A stretch of DNA of 64,000 nucleotides from Eggerthellales bacterium (GCA_029225085.1 JAQXVU010000012.1:32368-96367), one strand, 5' to 3'. Positions 52,306 through 61,961 are shown, counted from the stretch's first letter. Notes: generated by a model from the letters alone, not told the origin. Translations and numbers: made by a program.

Positions 52306-53190
52306 CTACAGATCGAGGTGCTGCTCTACCAGGCCGCGGACGTAGTCCATGTCCATATCGAAGCCGTACCAGATCTTCTCAGCGATGGCGCCCTGCCACA
52401 GCATCATGCCAATGCCGTCGATGGCCACACAGCCCTTGGCCTCCGCCATCTTCAGCAGTTTGGTCTTAATGGGGTTATAGGGCACGTCGCACACGAAGAT
52501 GCCGGGCTTAATAAACTCCTCGGGGAACAGGCACTGGTCATCGAGGGGCTTCATGCCCACACGGGTAGAGTTCACCAGAATGTCAGCCTGCTGACAGCAC
52601 GCGCCAAAGGTCTCCCTGTCGTCCAGGTCATGAATGGTCACCCGGCAACCCGTCTCCTCAGACACCAGAGCCGCCTTCTCCTGGGCAGCGTAGAAGGCAT
52701 CGTCCTTGATGTTAAACACATCTACCGCGGCCATACCATCGAGAGCGGCCTGCACCATGATGGCCGAACCAGCTCCGCCGGCACCGGTCATGACCATGCG
52801 CTTGCCCACGCACTCGAAGCCGTGCTCCTTGATGTTGCGCATGAAGCCCGCACCATCAGTGTTGTGGCCGATAGCCTTGCCATCCCGATGTTCCACGGTG
52901 TTCACCGCGCCCATGAGACGAGCGGCATCGGTGAGCTCGTCGAGGTACTGGCAGATTTCCATCTTATTGGGCATAGACACGTTGTAGCCGTCGACACCGC
53001 CGATGGTCTTGAAGGTCTGCACCAGCGCAGGGAGCTGCTCGTTTTCTACCTCGAAGCACAGATACACCGAGTCGATGCCCTGATGGGCAAAGGATGCGTT
53101 GTGCATGCCCACCGCCTTGGTATGGCGAATGGGGTTGGCAATCAGGGCGCACATATGGGTGTGGCCGCTGAGATTCTCGATATCGGACAC
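52306..53190 (-). CDS. aroE: Shikimate/quinate dehydrogenase family protein
   Basis: 294 residues. Substrate-binding N-domain with NVSMPNKMEICQYLDEL (Lys as catalytic residue) and GAVNTVEHRDGKAIGHNTDGAGF (Asp partner), NAD(P) fold GAGGAGSAIMVQAAL, and the end GMMLWQGAIAEKIWYG. It reduces 3-dehydroshikimate or oxidises quinate/shikimate. GTG start at 53190 has AAGGAAGGAG just upstream; ATG at 53211 lies before that site. Isolated from other aro genes, so a YdiB-like or catabolic role remains possible. Confidence 0.88.
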   Translation of the reverse strand: MSDIENLSGHTHMCALIANPIRHTKAVGMHNASFAHQGIDSVYLCFEVENEQLPALVQTFKTIGGVDGYNVSMPNKMEICQYLDELTDAARLMGAVNTVEHRDGKAIGHNTDGAGFMRNIKEHGFECVGKRMVMTGAGGAGSAIMVQAALDGMAAVDVFNIKDDAFYAAQEKAALVSEETGCRVTIHDLDDRETFGACCQQADILVNSTRVGMKPLDDQCLFPEEFIKPGIFVCDVPYNPIKTKLLKMAEAKGCVAIDGIGMMLWQGAIAEKIWYGFDMDMDYVRGLVEQHLDL

Positions 53191-53271
53191 GGGATCTCCT
53201 TCCTTAACCATGCAGCTCGCTATGGTATTGCACCCCTATTTCTAAAGGGTTTCCCCCTTTGTTAACGGCGA

Positions 53272-53414
53272 AGCGACGCAGCCGCGGCGCAAACCTGGCG
53301 GTCACGCTGGTCCAAAACCCCAGCAACCGCATGCGACGACGGCTCAGACGACCGCGGCGAAGCGTCAGCGCGGATGAATACGACGGACGGCTCAGGCGAC
53401 CGCGGCGCAAACCG
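53272..53414. repeat. Short GC-rich direct repeats after the aminotransferase gene
   Basis: GACGGCTCAGRCGACCGCGG(CG) occurs at 53335-53359 and about 53384-53407, with a shorter relative (GCAGCCGCGGCGCAAACC) at 53277-53294. No gene. Confidence 0.6.
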
Positions 53415-53434
53415 AGCACCACGACGCCAGCACC

Positions 53435-54292
53435 CTAACGGGCGCGGCGCAGGCTGATGTACTCGTCGAACTCCTCGTTCAGGGCATCGACGATGCGCTT
53501 GTGCAGGTCAGTGGCCTTTCCGCCAACTTCCACACCGTCAACATGAGCTACACGCTGGGCGAAAACGCTCGAAGCGCTGATGAGTACCTCGTCGGCTCCC
53601 ATGAGCTCGGAGCGAGTGAAGGGGCGCTCGTACACGGGAATGCCCAGAGCCTTGCAGCGACCGATGAGGTGCTTGCGGGCGATGCCGGGCAAAATGAGAT
53701 TGTCCGCAGGATGGGTGATGAGGGCGCCATCCTTCAGGATATGGCAGTTGCTGTGGGCGGTCTCGGTAACGAAGTCGTCGGGACGGATGAAGATGGCCTC
53801 GGAGCAACCCGCCTCTGCAGCCTTCTGAGCAGCCAAAACGTTGGGCAGCAGGTTCAGGGTCTTCACATTGCAGTGGAAGAATCGCGTGTCTTCCACCGTG
53901 ATGACGTCTACCGTGGTAGAGAGATCGGCATAGGCCTTAGGCACGGCGTAGATCCAGAGATTGGGGGCCACACCAGGCAGGAACTCGTGCTGACGGGGAC
54001 CGGTGCCGCGGGTGACCTGCCAATACAGGAAGTTATCCCGGGCCTCAGCGGCGTCTACCACCTTCTGCAGCTCGGCTTCGAGCTCTGCAGGAGTGAAGTT
54101 GGGCTGGAAGCCCGTCAGGCGCATGCTGTTGAAGAAGCGATCAATGTGGTCGGTGGCGAACAGAATCACACCGTCGCGGGTCATGGTAGCGTCATACACG
54201 CCATCGCCGTAGAAGCAGACCCTGTCGAGCATAGGGACCTGAATCTCCTCGAGAGGCCCCATGGTGCCATTGTAGTAGCCAACGTTTTTCAC
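53435..54292 (-). CDS. Class IV aminotransferase (D-alanine/branched-chain type)
   Basis: 285 residues of PLP fold type IV: YGDGVYDATMTRDG near the N-terminus, PLP-Lys in CNVKTLNLLPNVLAAQKA, and ETAHSNCHILKDGALITHP phosphate region. Length and VYDATM/LLPNVLA resemble D-amino-acid transaminases more than IlvE. The product would supply D-Ala or D-Glu for the wall, or act on branched-chain amino acids. Monocistronic. Confidence 0.85.
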   Translation of the reverse strand: MKNVGYYNGTMGPLEEIQVPMLDRVCFYGDGVYDATMTRDGVILFATDHIDRFFNSMRLTGFQPNFTPAELEAELQKVVDAAEARDNFLYWQVTRGTGPRQHEFLPGVAPNLWIYAVPKAYADLSTTVDVITVEDTRFFHCNVKTLNLLPNVLAAQKAAEAGCSEAIFIRPDDFVTETAHSNCHILKDGALITHPADNLILPGIARKHLIGRCKALGIPVYERPFTRSELMGADEVLISASSVFAQRVAHVDGVEVGGKATDLHKRIVDALNEEFDEYISLRRAR

Positions 54293-54311
54293 AAAATCAT
54301 CTCCCTACAAA

Positions 54312-54336
54312 AGGCGCCCCGACCTTCGAGGCGCCA
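54312..54336 (-). terminator. Intrinsic terminator of the membrane-protein gene
   Basis: GGCGCCTCGAAGGTCGGGGC(GCC) folds with GGCGCC arms and a CGA/TCG upper stem, followed on the minus strand by TTTTG. Confidence 0.7.
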
Positions 54337-54349
54337 TCGTTTAAGAAAG

Positions 54350-54414
54350 TGTCCTGCCAAAGCAAGCCCGTGTCCGCCAGATCAGACCCGCATGTCTTGC
54401 CAAAGCAAGCCCGT
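54350..54414. repeat. 22-bp direct repeat, 43-bp period
   Basis: TGTCYTGCCAAAGCAAGCCC(GT) at 54350-54371 and 54393-54414, between the membrane-protein gene and its terminator. Confidence 0.65.
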
Positions 54415-54484
54415 CGGGCAAAGCACGCCTTGCGCGTTCGCCACGCAACCGCCTCAGATGGTCCGTCAGACCAAACTCACCAGC

Positions 54485-55225
54485 CTACTGAACGGGGTTC
54501 ACTGGCTGTGGGGCCTTCGTGGCAATCTGACCAGCCTTCTTCCTGACCTTGTAGATCCAGACAGAGGTAAGGACGAACAGCACCGTCGAAACAATGCTTC
54601 CGGTCACCAAGCACAGGCTCGCCGCCACAATAGACATGACGAAGTAACGCTTAAAGTGCGTGGGATCGTTCTTAGCGCGCAGAATCAGAATAGAGACCAC
54701 CAGGCAGTAAATGGAGAGAGCCAACGCGAGCAGACACATAACCACAATGATTGCGATAACAAGAGCGCTGGTCACGCCAAGGATGGCCTCGGCCTCAGGG
54801 TCGGTGACGTCGGCGCCGTCACCAAGTTTGTGGTCGAGATAGTCATCGAAGCTATCAGAAAAGCCTTCGCCATAGTACCTGTCCATGAAGCGATAGAACT
54901 CTTCGTCAGTCATGCTATCGATGAAGGAGTCGTACTCCCCGCTGGTCATGCCGTCGATGAATGCATCGAGCTCTTCATCAGTCATGTCCTCGATATCCTT
55001 GCTCTGGTCAGCCAGAATCACCTTGCCGGCGCTCGAGGCATCCGCCGCAACGGACACGGTAGTGGTTTCCGCCATGGCACCAGCGAGATAGCTGGTCAGA
55101 CCAGCGCCACCCACCGCGCAAAGGACGAGAACCACCAGAAGAACGATGATGGAAAGGATCTGAATAACCACCGATGCGATGTTCAGTCCCTTCAGAACGC
55201 GAATCTCAGAGCTGTAGTCTTCCAT
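54485..55225 (-). CDS. Membrane protein with acidic extracellular repeat region
   Basis: 246 residues: one N-terminal membrane helix (IQILSIIVLLVVLVLCAVGG), an exposed acidic segment (about 50-135) with three near-repeats of MTxxE(L/Y/F)xxF(I/M)D, then two to three membrane helices (ALVIAIIVVMCLLALALSIY; IVAASLCLVTGSIVSTVLFVL) and a basic tail. GGAGGAGGGAC precedes the ATG. No function recognised. Confidence 0.7.
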   Translation of the reverse strand: MEDYSSEIRVLKGLNIASVVIQILSIIVLLVVLVLCAVGGAGLTSYLAGAMAETTTVSVAADASSAGKVILADQSKDIEDMTDEELDAFIDGMTSGEYDSFIDSMTDEEFYRFMDRYYGEGFSDSFDDYLDHKLGDGADVTDPEAEAILGVTSALVIAIIVVMCLLALALSIYCLVVSILILRAKNDPTHFKRYFVMSIVAASLCLVTGSIVSTVLFVLTSVWIYKVRKKAGQIATKAPQPVNPVQ

Positions 55226-55389
55226 AAGTCCCTCCTCCTCGGGGAGATAAACGCCTGTTCCTAATTTGCATAGGTTCCATTAATTATACGTAGGCATGTC
55301 CCCCATCAGATACTCTACACTATTCAATCGCGCGATTGGGTTCACCGCCCAAAACGTATGTAAACTGCGCCAACGCCATGAGCCGGCAC

Positions 55390-55433
55390 GATCGACGATT
55401 TCGCTCGACACGATCGACGATTTCGCTCGACAC
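55390..55433. repeat. 22-bp tandem repeat (2 units) upstream of the MFS gene
   Basis: GATCGACGATTTCGCTCGAC(AC) at 55390-55411 and 55412-55433, followed by a partial third unit GACCGACATTTT. Confidence 0.8.
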
Positions 55434-55508
55434 GACCGACATTTTGGTCTTGCGCAGCCTACGGCACCCAAAATCCCAGCGCAGCCGCACCTCATTTCAG
55501 GAGAAGCA

Positions 55509-56747
55509 ATGGAAGAACAGGCACAGACAACCAGCTCCGAAGCGAAAACCAGCCCCGAGCAGCAGCCAAGCCCCAACCAGGGCTACAGTTGGCTGCTCAT
55601 GGCCGGACACCTGTGCTCCGATGTGAACCAAGGTGCCCTGCTGGCAAGCTTGCCCTTTCTGGTGCTGTACAGCGGATTCTCCTACACCGCCGTGTCCCTG
55701 CTGATTCTGGCTGCCAACGTGGCCTCCTCCGTCATTCAGCCCCTTTTCGGCTGGCTGGGAGACAAGAAGGCCCGCCCCTGGCTCATGGCTCTGGGCATCT
55801 TCCTGGCGGGTGCCGGCATGGCAGGCGTGGGCCTGTTCAGCAACTACTATCTGGTGCTGGCGTCGGCTATGGTCAGCGGCATTGGCGTGGCCATGTTCCA
55901 CCCCGAAGGAGGTCGTCTGGCCAATCTGGTTGCCGGCAAGAAGAAGGCTGGCGGCATGAGCATCTTCTCCGTCGGCGGCAACTTAGGCTTCACCACCGGC
56001 CCCATCATCGCCGCTGCCAGCTTGTCCGCCTTCGGCCTTGCAGGCACCGCCGTGTTCCTCATCCCCTCAACCCTCTGCGCCTTGGTGCTGCTGACTCAGA
56101 ACAAGAAGCTGGCCGCCTTCGGCCTGCGCGATCAGGCCAGCGTAGACGCTGCAGGCGGCAAGGATCATTGGGGTGCTTTCAGCCTCATCTTGGGCGTGTT
56201 GTCCTTCCGCAGCGTGCTCTTCAACACCCTGCTGACCTTCGTCCCCCTGTTCCTGGTGGGCGTCTTGGGTCAGAGCGAGGCCTTCGGCTCCTTGGCCATT
56301 ACCGCCTATTCTCTGGTAGGCGCCATTGCAACGCTGCTTTCTGGCCGCATCTCCGCAAAGACCGGCGCTCAGAAGCTCCTGCTAGCGGGCATGGCGGGAC
56401 TGGCCCTCATCATGGTGGGCTTCAGCTTCTGTCATCTGCTTCCTAGCTGGGCCGCCCTTCCCGTAGCCTTGCTGTTACTGCTCTGCGCAGCTCCTGCAGT
56501 GAACGCGCCCTACCCCTCTACCGTGGCGCTGGGCCAGGGCTTCATCCCCAACCATCTGGGCATGGCATCGGGTCTCACCTACGGCATCGCTGTAAGCGTG
56601 GGCGGTGTCATCTCCCCCCTCATGGGCATGGTGGGAGACGCCTGGGGCCTCACCTACGTTTTTGCTCTGGCAACGGTATTCGCCCTGGTGGGAAGCGCTA
56701 TCGCCCTCATCCTTCTGAAGATGAGCCGCAACCTCATCAGCCGCTAG
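55509..56747 (+). CDS. MFS exporter, Fsr (fosmidomycin resistance)-like
   Basis: 412 residues: a Gln/Ser/Pro-rich cytoplasmic tail (1-26), then twelve membrane helices. HLCSDVNQGALLASLPFLV, GWLGDKKARPWLM, GIGVAMFHPEGGRLAN and NLGFTTGPII match Fsr-type MFS efflux proteins. AGGAGAA precedes the ATG. Substrate unknown. The tail is absent from E. coli Fsr. Confidence 0.85.
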   Translation: MEEQAQTTSSEAKTSPEQQPSPNQGYSWLLMAGHLCSDVNQGALLASLPFLVLYSGFSYTAVSLLILAANVASSVIQPLFGWLGDKKARPWLMALGIFLAGAGMAGVGLFSNYYLVLASAMVSGIGVAMFHPEGGRLANLVAGKKKAGGMSIFSVGGNLGFTTGPIIAAASLSAFGLAGTAVFLIPSTLCALVLLTQNKKLAAFGLRDQASVDAAGGKDHWGAFSLILGVLSFRSVLFNTLLTFVPLFLVGVLGQSEAFGSLAITAYSLVGAIATLLSGRISAKTGAQKLLLAGMAGLALIMVGFSFCHLLPSWAALPVALLLLLCAAPAVNAPYPSTVALGQGFIPNHLGMASGLTYGIAVSVGGVISPLMGMVGDAWGLTYVFALATVFALVGSAIALILLKMSRNLISR

Positions 56748-56764
56748 CTCAAAAGTACTGCGGC

Positions 56765-56874
56765 TCCGGTTGCCGCCAGCTTCGGGCAGCACACCGCAGC
56801 TTCAACAACCACCAGCTTCGGGCAGCACACCGCAGCTTCAACAACCGCCAGCTTCGGGCGGCACACCGCGGCTT
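56765..56874. repeat. 36-bp tandem repeat (3 units) between convergent genes
   Basis: Units 56765-56802, 56803-56838 and 56839-56874 share CCAGCTTCGGGCAGCACACC and CGCAGCTTC. They fill the 133-bp gap between MFS and glpK stops. Confidence 0.88.
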
Positions 56875-56880
56875 CTCCCG

Positions 56881-58371
56881 CTAGCTCCGGGTGCGACGAA
56901 CCGCATCCTCCCAGCCAGCTAAGGCAGCCGCACGATCGGTGACGCTCATGGTAGGCGTGAAGACCCTGTCGATGCCCCGCATATCGCGAATGGCCTGCAC
57001 GTCATCCCAGAACCCAGTGGCAAGGCCAGCAAGATAGGCGGCGCCGAGAGCCGTGGTTTCCACACAAGAGGGGCGCACGATGTTGGTGTTCAGAATGTCG
57101 GCGCACCATTGCAGCATGAAGTTGTTGCGCACCGCGCCGCCATCTACCGCCAGCTCCCCAAGGGAAATGCCAGAATCCTGCGCCATGGCCTGCAGCACGT
57201 CGTTCACCTGATAGGCCTGGGCCTCGAGGCACGCACGCACCAGATGCTCCTTGGTGGCGCCGCGAGTGAGGCCGTAGATGGCGCCGCGAGCATCAGCGTC
57301 CCAATAAGGTGCGCCCAGACCCGTAAAGGCAGGCACCACGTATACGCCGGCGGAATCGGGCACGCTCTGGGCCATTGCCTCGGAATCGGCCACGTCTGCC
57401 AGAAGACCCATGCCATCCCGCAGCCACTGCATGAGGGCGCCCGCCATGAAGACGCTACCCTCGAGGGCGTATTCCAAACCCTTGGTTCCCGGGGCGCTTG
57501 CCGCAACGGTGGTGGCCAAGCCATGACGAGAGGCGAAGGGCTTGTCGCCGATGTTCATAAGCAGGAAGCAGCCGGTGCCGAAGGTGCTCTTGGCCTGACC
57601 TGCCTCGAAGCAGCACTGGCCGAAAAGGGCGCTCTGCTGATCGCCGGCAACGCCGCAGATGGGAGTAGAACCTGCGAACACCGAATGGGAGATGCTGCCG
57701 AAATCGCCCGAGGAAGGGCGCACCTCGGGCAGCATGCTCATGGGAATGCCGAAGAGATCGCACAGATAGGGGCTCCACTGGCCCTTATGTATGTCGAAGA
57801 GCATGGTGCGGCTGGCATTGGTGGGGTCGGTGGCATGCACCGCGCCCTTGGTGAGGTTCCAGATGAGCCACGTGTCTACCGTGCCCATGATCAGGTCCCC
57901 GGCCTCAGCCTTCTCCTGAGCACCGGGAACGTTGCGGAGGATCCAGGCAACCTTGCTGGCAGAGTAGTAGGCATCGGGAATGAGGCCCGTCATCTGGGTC
58001 ACCTTCGCCGCCACCTCAGGGTCGCCGCAGATCTCTTCCACCAAATCAGCGGTACGACGGCACTGCCACACGATGGCGTTGTACACCGGCTTACCCGTAT
58101 GGCGATCCCACACCACCACGGTCTCACGCTGGTTGGTGATGCCCACTGCCTGAATATCGGCCAGGGTGAGGCCATGGGATACCAGCAGTTCGGCGAAGAC
58201 CTTCACCTGGGTGGAAAGGATGTCCGTGGGGTCATGCTCTACCCAGCCAGGCTGAGGGAAGTGCTGGGGGAACTCGCTCTGGGAGATTCCCACAATCTCA
58301 CCGGCTCTGTTCACCAGAACCGCACGGGAGGAGGTGGTGCCCTGGTCGAGGGCTACAAGGTACTTTTCCAT
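56881..58371 (-). CDS. glpK: Glycerol kinase
   Basis: 496 residues, the standard length. FGGY-kinase motifs: DQGTTSSRAVLVNRAG at the N-terminus, GVTNQRET-like GITNQRETVVVWDRHTG, GDQQSALFGQ and the C-terminal GAAYLAGLATGFW. It phosphorylates glycerol to glycerol-3-phosphate in the cytoplasm. Downstream (98 bp) of a lysophospholipase-like gene on the same strand; glpF and glpD are absent from the window. Confidence 0.95.
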   Translation of the reverse strand: MEKYLVALDQGTTSSRAVLVNRAGEIVGISQSEFPQHFPQPGWVEHDPTDILSTQVKVFAELLVSHGLTLADIQAVGITNQRETVVVWDRHTGKPVYNAIVWQCRRTADLVEEICGDPEVAAKVTQMTGLIPDAYYSASKVAWILRNVPGAQEKAEAGDLIMGTVDTWLIWNLTKGAVHATDPTNASRTMLFDIHKGQWSPYLCDLFGIPMSMLPEVRPSSGDFGSISHSVFAGSTPICGVAGDQQSALFGQCCFEAGQAKSTFGTGCFLLMNIGDKPFASRHGLATTVAASAPGTKGLEYALEGSVFMAGALMQWLRDGMGLLADVADSEAMAQSVPDSAGVYVVPAFTGLGAPYWDADARGAIYGLTRGATKEHLVRACLEAQAYQVNDVLQAMAQDSGISLGELAVDGGAVRNNFMLQWCADILNTNIVRPSCVETTALGAAYLAGLATGFWDDVQAIRDMRGIDRVFTPTMSVTDRAAALAGWEDAVRRTRS

Positions 58372-58469
58372 AGGGGCCTACCAATCAGGGATAACGGGTT
58401 ACCTGAGGGAATCGTCGAAAAGTTGGGAATCATCGGAAGAGCGGCAGCCAAGCCCGCAAAGCACGGACC

Positions 58470-59441
58470 TTAGCGATGGTCCTCTATCCAATTAAGGACG
58501 TCGACGTACACCTTCTCCTTGCCGATCTCGTTCAGAATCTCATGGCGCATGCCGGGATACAAGATCATGCCCACTTCCCGCACGCCAGCCTTGCGGTACA
58601 TCTTCACGGCGTCGATGACGCCCTTGCCGCAGTCGCCCACAGGGTCGGCGTCGCCAGCGATGAAGAGCATGGGCAGGTCAGCGGGGATGTGGCGAGCGTG
58701 CAACTTGGTGCACACCTCGGCCGTCAGATTGGTAAGGGAAGCGTATCCGCCCACGGAGAACATCTGGCCTGCCAGTGGGTCGGCGATGTAGGCATCTACC
58801 ACCTCAGGGTCGGTAGAAAGCCAGTCGTAGTCGGTACGGGCGTTCTTGATAGCCTTGCTCATAGAGCCCATGACCATGTTGTCGAGGGCCTTCGAACGAT
58901 AAGTGGGGTTGGTCTGACGTGCGATAAGGCGGCTGGCCACGTTGCCGGCGAGAGATGCGCCCACAGGCTGATTGCCCGTGCCGCAGACGATGACGCCAGC
59001 CATGCCGGCGGAATGCTCCTCGGCCATGCGGCGCACGATGAAGCTCCCCATAGAGTGGCCGAACAGGAAGAAGGGCACACCGGGGAAGGCGCCACGCAGC
59101 ACCAGGCTGAAGTTGTAGGCGTCGGTGACCATGATGTCATCGCCGCCCTTCAGAGGAAGATGGCCCAGCTGGCTCTCGTCGGAAACGGACTTGCCGTGGC
59201 CAATGTGATCGGCGCCGCCCACCACATAGCCCTCGCGAGCCAGGGCGATAGCGAAGTTCTCGTAGCGCTCTACATGCTCGGCCATGCCGTGCACTACCTG
59301 CACGACGCCGCGAATCTCTCCCGCATCAGCAGGAGGGAACCAGATGAGAGTGCGCAAAATGGAATAGCCGTCAGTAGAAGCCAAATCGCCTTCGATACGG
59401 CCAACGCCGTCTTCAGACACAATGGAATAGTAGTCGCTCAT
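58470..59441 (-). CDS. Lysophospholipase/monoacylglycerol lipase-like hydrolase
   Basis: 323 residues, an alpha/beta hydrolase of the Hydrolase_4 type: VVHGMAEHVERYENFAIALA (oxyanion HG), GADHIGHGKS, nucleophile elbow FGHSMGSFIVRR, acid in FIAGDADPVGD and His in PGMRHEILNEIG. No signal peptide, so cytoplasmic. GGAAGAGG precedes the ATG. Upstream of glpK, which suggests that it releases glycerol for phosphorylation (inference). Confidence 0.87.
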   Translation of the reverse strand: MSDYYSIVSEDGVGRIEGDLASTDGYSILRTLIWFPPADAGEIRGVVQVVHGMAEHVERYENFAIALAREGYVVGGADHIGHGKSVSDESQLGHLPLKGGDDIMVTDAYNFSLVLRGAFPGVPFFLFGHSMGSFIVRRMAEEHSAGMAGVIVCGTGNQPVGASLAGNVASRLIARQTNPTYRSKALDNMVMGSMSKAIKNARTDYDWLSTDPEVVDAYIADPLAGQMFSVGGYASLTNLTAEVCTKLHARHIPADLPMLFIAGDADPVGDCGKGVIDAVKMYRKAGVREVGMILYPGMRHEILNEIGKEKVYVDVLNWIEDHR

Positions 59442-59511
59442 GGTGCCTCTTCCCTAGAAAACGCTAACAGAAGCAGTATACGCCAAGGGCAACTGGGCCT
59501 ACACTTGGCCC

Positions 59512-60093
59512 ATGACTATATCCCACAATAAAACCGCTCCTGATGAAAAGGCCGCTTCGGCAGCCCGCCAGGAAACGTGCACTCAGACCATGGCGGCAGC
59601 CCGCCACGAGACGTGCGCCCAGACCATGGCGGCCTCCTGCGGCGAGTCGACCGCCCAGACCAGGGCCGCATCTCGCGCCAAGGCAACAACGCGCATCGCC
59701 TTCACCCTGGTCTTCCTCATAAACGTGCAATGCGCTCTGCAGTTCGTCTTCATCCCCGAGTCCTTCGCCGGGGCCTACGAGCTCTCCGGCGTTGCCGGCA
59801 AGGCTGCGGTGGCCGGCATGGGCGTCGCCTTCCTCATGTGGAACGCCACCTATCCCCCCTTCATCGCACGGCCCGATCGCTTCCAAATCTTAGGATGGGT
59901 CATCATCGCCCAACAGGTCATAGGACTCATCGGCGAGACGGCCATCCTGCTATCCCTGCCCGCTGGCCACGAGGTGCTCGCCGCCAGCATCCTGCGATTC
60001 ATCTGTTTCGATGGAGGTGGCCTCGCCCTCATGGTGGCAGCCTTCACCTGGCTTATAATGTCCCAACCCAAGAAAACCACTGAACCCCTTTAA
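59512..60093 (+). CDS. Small four-helix membrane protein
   Basis: 193 residues: a cytoplasmic tail (1-58) with a near-duplicated unit (ETCTQTMAA, ETCAQTMAA), then four membrane helices (IAFTLVFLINVQCALQFVF; GVAFLMWNATYPPF; ILGWVIIAQQVIGLIGETAILL; FDGGGLALMVAAFTWLIM). TACACT ends 6 bases before the ATG and no ribosome site is present, so the gene may be leaderless. Function unknown; upstream of ettA by 23 bp. Confidence 0.65.
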   Translation: MTISHNKTAPDEKAASAARQETCTQTMAAARHETCAQTMAASCGESTAQTRAASRAKATTRIAFTLVFLINVQCALQFVFIPESFAGAYELSGVAGKAAVAGMGVAFLMWNATYPPFIARPDRFQILGWVIIAQQVIGLIGETAILLSLPAGHEVLAASILRFICFDGGGLALMVAAFTWLIMSQPKKTTEPL

Positions 60094-60116
60094 CCCTTCA
60101 CCCTTTAAGGAGAACA

Positions 60117-61796
60117 ATGGCTGAATTCATCTACACCATGCACCAGGCCCGTAAGGCCCACGGCGACAAGGTGATCCTCGACGACGTGACCCTGGCCTTC
60201 TACCCAGGCGCAAAGATCGGCGTCGTCGGCCCTAACGGCATGGGCAAGTCGACCCTGCTGAAGATCATGGCAGGTATTGAAGAAGTCTCTAACGGCGAGG
60301 CTCGTCTGACCCCTGGCTACACCGTGGGCATCCTGCAGCAGGAGCCACCTCTCGATGAGGACAAGACCGTCATCGAAAACGTCCGTCAGGCCTTTGGCGA
60401 CATCCTGGCCAAGATCGACCGCTTCAACCAGATCGGCGAGGAGATGGCCGATCCCGACGCCGACTTCGATGCCCTCATGGACGAGATGGGCAAGCTGCAG
60501 ACCGAGATCGACGCTGCTGACGGCTGGGACCTGGACAGCCAGCTGACCCAGGCCATGGACGCCCTGCAGTGTCCCGACCCCGACATGCCCGTGAACGTGC
60601 TGTCCGGCGGCGAGCGCAGGCGCGTGGCTCTGTGCCGTCTGCTGCTTGAGGCTCCTGACCTGCTGCTTCTTGACGAGCCCACCAACCACCTCGATGCCGA
60701 GAGCGTGCTGTGGCTCGAGCAGTTCCTTTCCAAATATCCTGGCGCCGTTCTGGCCGTCACCCACGACCGCTACTTCCTCGACAACGTAGCCGAGTGGATC
60801 TGCGAGGTAGACCGCGGCTCCCTGTTCCCCTACAAAGGCAACTACTCTACCTACCTTGAGACCAAGGCCGCCCGTCTGGAATCCCAGGGCAAGCAGCAGG
60901 AGGCGCTGGCCAAGAAGATGCGTTCCGAGCTTGAATGGGTCCGCAGCTCCCCTAAGGCTCGTCAGGCAAAGAACAAGGCCCGTCTGGAGCGCTATGAGCA
61001 GATGGAAGCCGAGGCACGCAGCGCCAAGAAGCTCGACTTCACCGAGATTCAGATTCCCGTTGGCCCTCGCCTGGGCAGCAAGGTTCTCACCGCTGAGCAC
61101 CTGCACAAGGAGTTCGACGGCCGCGTCCTCATCGACGACCTGTCCTTCGACCTGCCCCGCAACGGCATCGTGGGCGTTATCGGCCCTAACGGCGTTGGCA
61201 AGTCGACCCTGTTCAAGATGATCATGGGCCTTGAGCCCCTTTCCGGTGGCTCTCTGGAAGTTGGCGAGACCGTGAAGATCTCCTATGTCGACCAGAACCG
61301 CGAGGGCATCGACCCCGATAAGAAGCTGTGGGAAGTGGTATCCGACGGCCTTGACTACATGATGGTCGGCGAGACCGAGATTCCTTCTCGCGCCTACGTG
61401 GCAAGCTTCGGCTTTAAGGGCTCTGACCAGCAGAAGCCCGCAGGCGTGCTCTCCGGCGGCGAGCGCAACCGCCTGAACCTGGCCCTCACCCTGAAGCAAG
61501 GCGGCAACTTGCTGCTCCTTGACGAGCCCACCAACGACCTTGACACCGAGACCCTGGAAAGTCTGGAAGAGGCTCTGCTGCGCTTCCCCGGATGCAGCCT
61601 CATCACCAGCCACGACCGCTGGTTCCTCGACCGTATCGCCACTCACATCCTGGCTTGGGAGGGCACCGACGAGAACCCCGGCAACTGGTACTGGTTCGAG
61701 GGCAACTTTGACGACTACCAGAAGAACCGCGTCGCCCGCCTGGGCGCCGAGGCCGCAAAGCCCCACCGCGTGCACCGCAAGCTCACCAGGGACTAA
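60117..61796 (+). CDS. ettA: ABC-F translation factor EttA
   Basis: 559 residues with two ABC ATPase domains (GPNGMGKST and GPNGVGKST; LSGGERRRVALC and LSGGERNRLNLA; LLLLDEPTNHLD and LLLLDEPTNDLD), an arm insertion in the first domain (about 95-145) and the linker (about 245-300, rich in Arg/Lys). N-terminus AEFIYTMHQARK is EttA-like. It binds the ribosomal E-site and gates translation in response to ATP/ADP. AAGGAG precedes the ATG. Confidence 0.94.
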   Translation: MAEFIYTMHQARKAHGDKVILDDVTLAFYPGAKIGVVGPNGMGKSTLLKIMAGIEEVSNGEARLTPGYTVGILQQEPPLDEDKTVIENVRQAFGDILAKIDRFNQIGEEMADPDADFDALMDEMGKLQTEIDAADGWDLDSQLTQAMDALQCPDPDMPVNVLSGGERRRVALCRLLLEAPDLLLLDEPTNHLDAESVLWLEQFLSKYPGAVLAVTHDRYFLDNVAEWICEVDRGSLFPYKGNYSTYLETKAARLESQGKQQEALAKKMRSELEWVRSSPKARQAKNKARLERYEQMEAEARSAKKLDFTEIQIPVGPRLGSKVLTAEHLHKEFDGRVLIDDLSFDLPRNGIVGVIGPNGVGKSTLFKMIMGLEPLSGGSLEVGETVKISYVDQNREGIDPDKKLWEVVSDGLDYMMVGETEIPSRAYVASFGFKGSDQQKPAGVLSGGERNRLNLALTLKQGGNLLLLDEPTNDLDTETLESLEEALLRFPGCSLITSHDRWFLDRIATHILAWEGTDENPGNWYWFEGNFDDYQKNRVARLGAEAAKPHRVHRKLTRD

Positions 61797-61842
61797 GGAG
61801 TGGCGGACGCGGCTCCTCAGCCGCGATCAACTCCCAGTCACG

Positions 61843-61908
61843 GGCGCGCGTGCGGCGTTCGCCCCCGGTTCACCTGGCGCGCGTGCGGCGTTCGTCCCCG
61901 GTTCACCC
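61843..61908. repeat. 33-bp tandem repeat (2 units) after ettA
   Basis: Units 61843-61875 and 61876-61908 share GGCGCGCGTGCGGCGTTCG and CCCCGGTTCACC. Begins 47 bp after the ettA stop. Confidence 0.85.
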
Positions 61909-61961
61909 GAAACCAACCCCGAGCAAAGCGCTGCATCAGCCGCGCACAACCCCGAGCAAAG

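Noticed and set aside
55296..55508. Extended N-terminus of the MFS exporter
   Set aside because: The upstream frame crosses a 22-bp tandem repeat and lacks a start site; AGGAGAA supports 55509.
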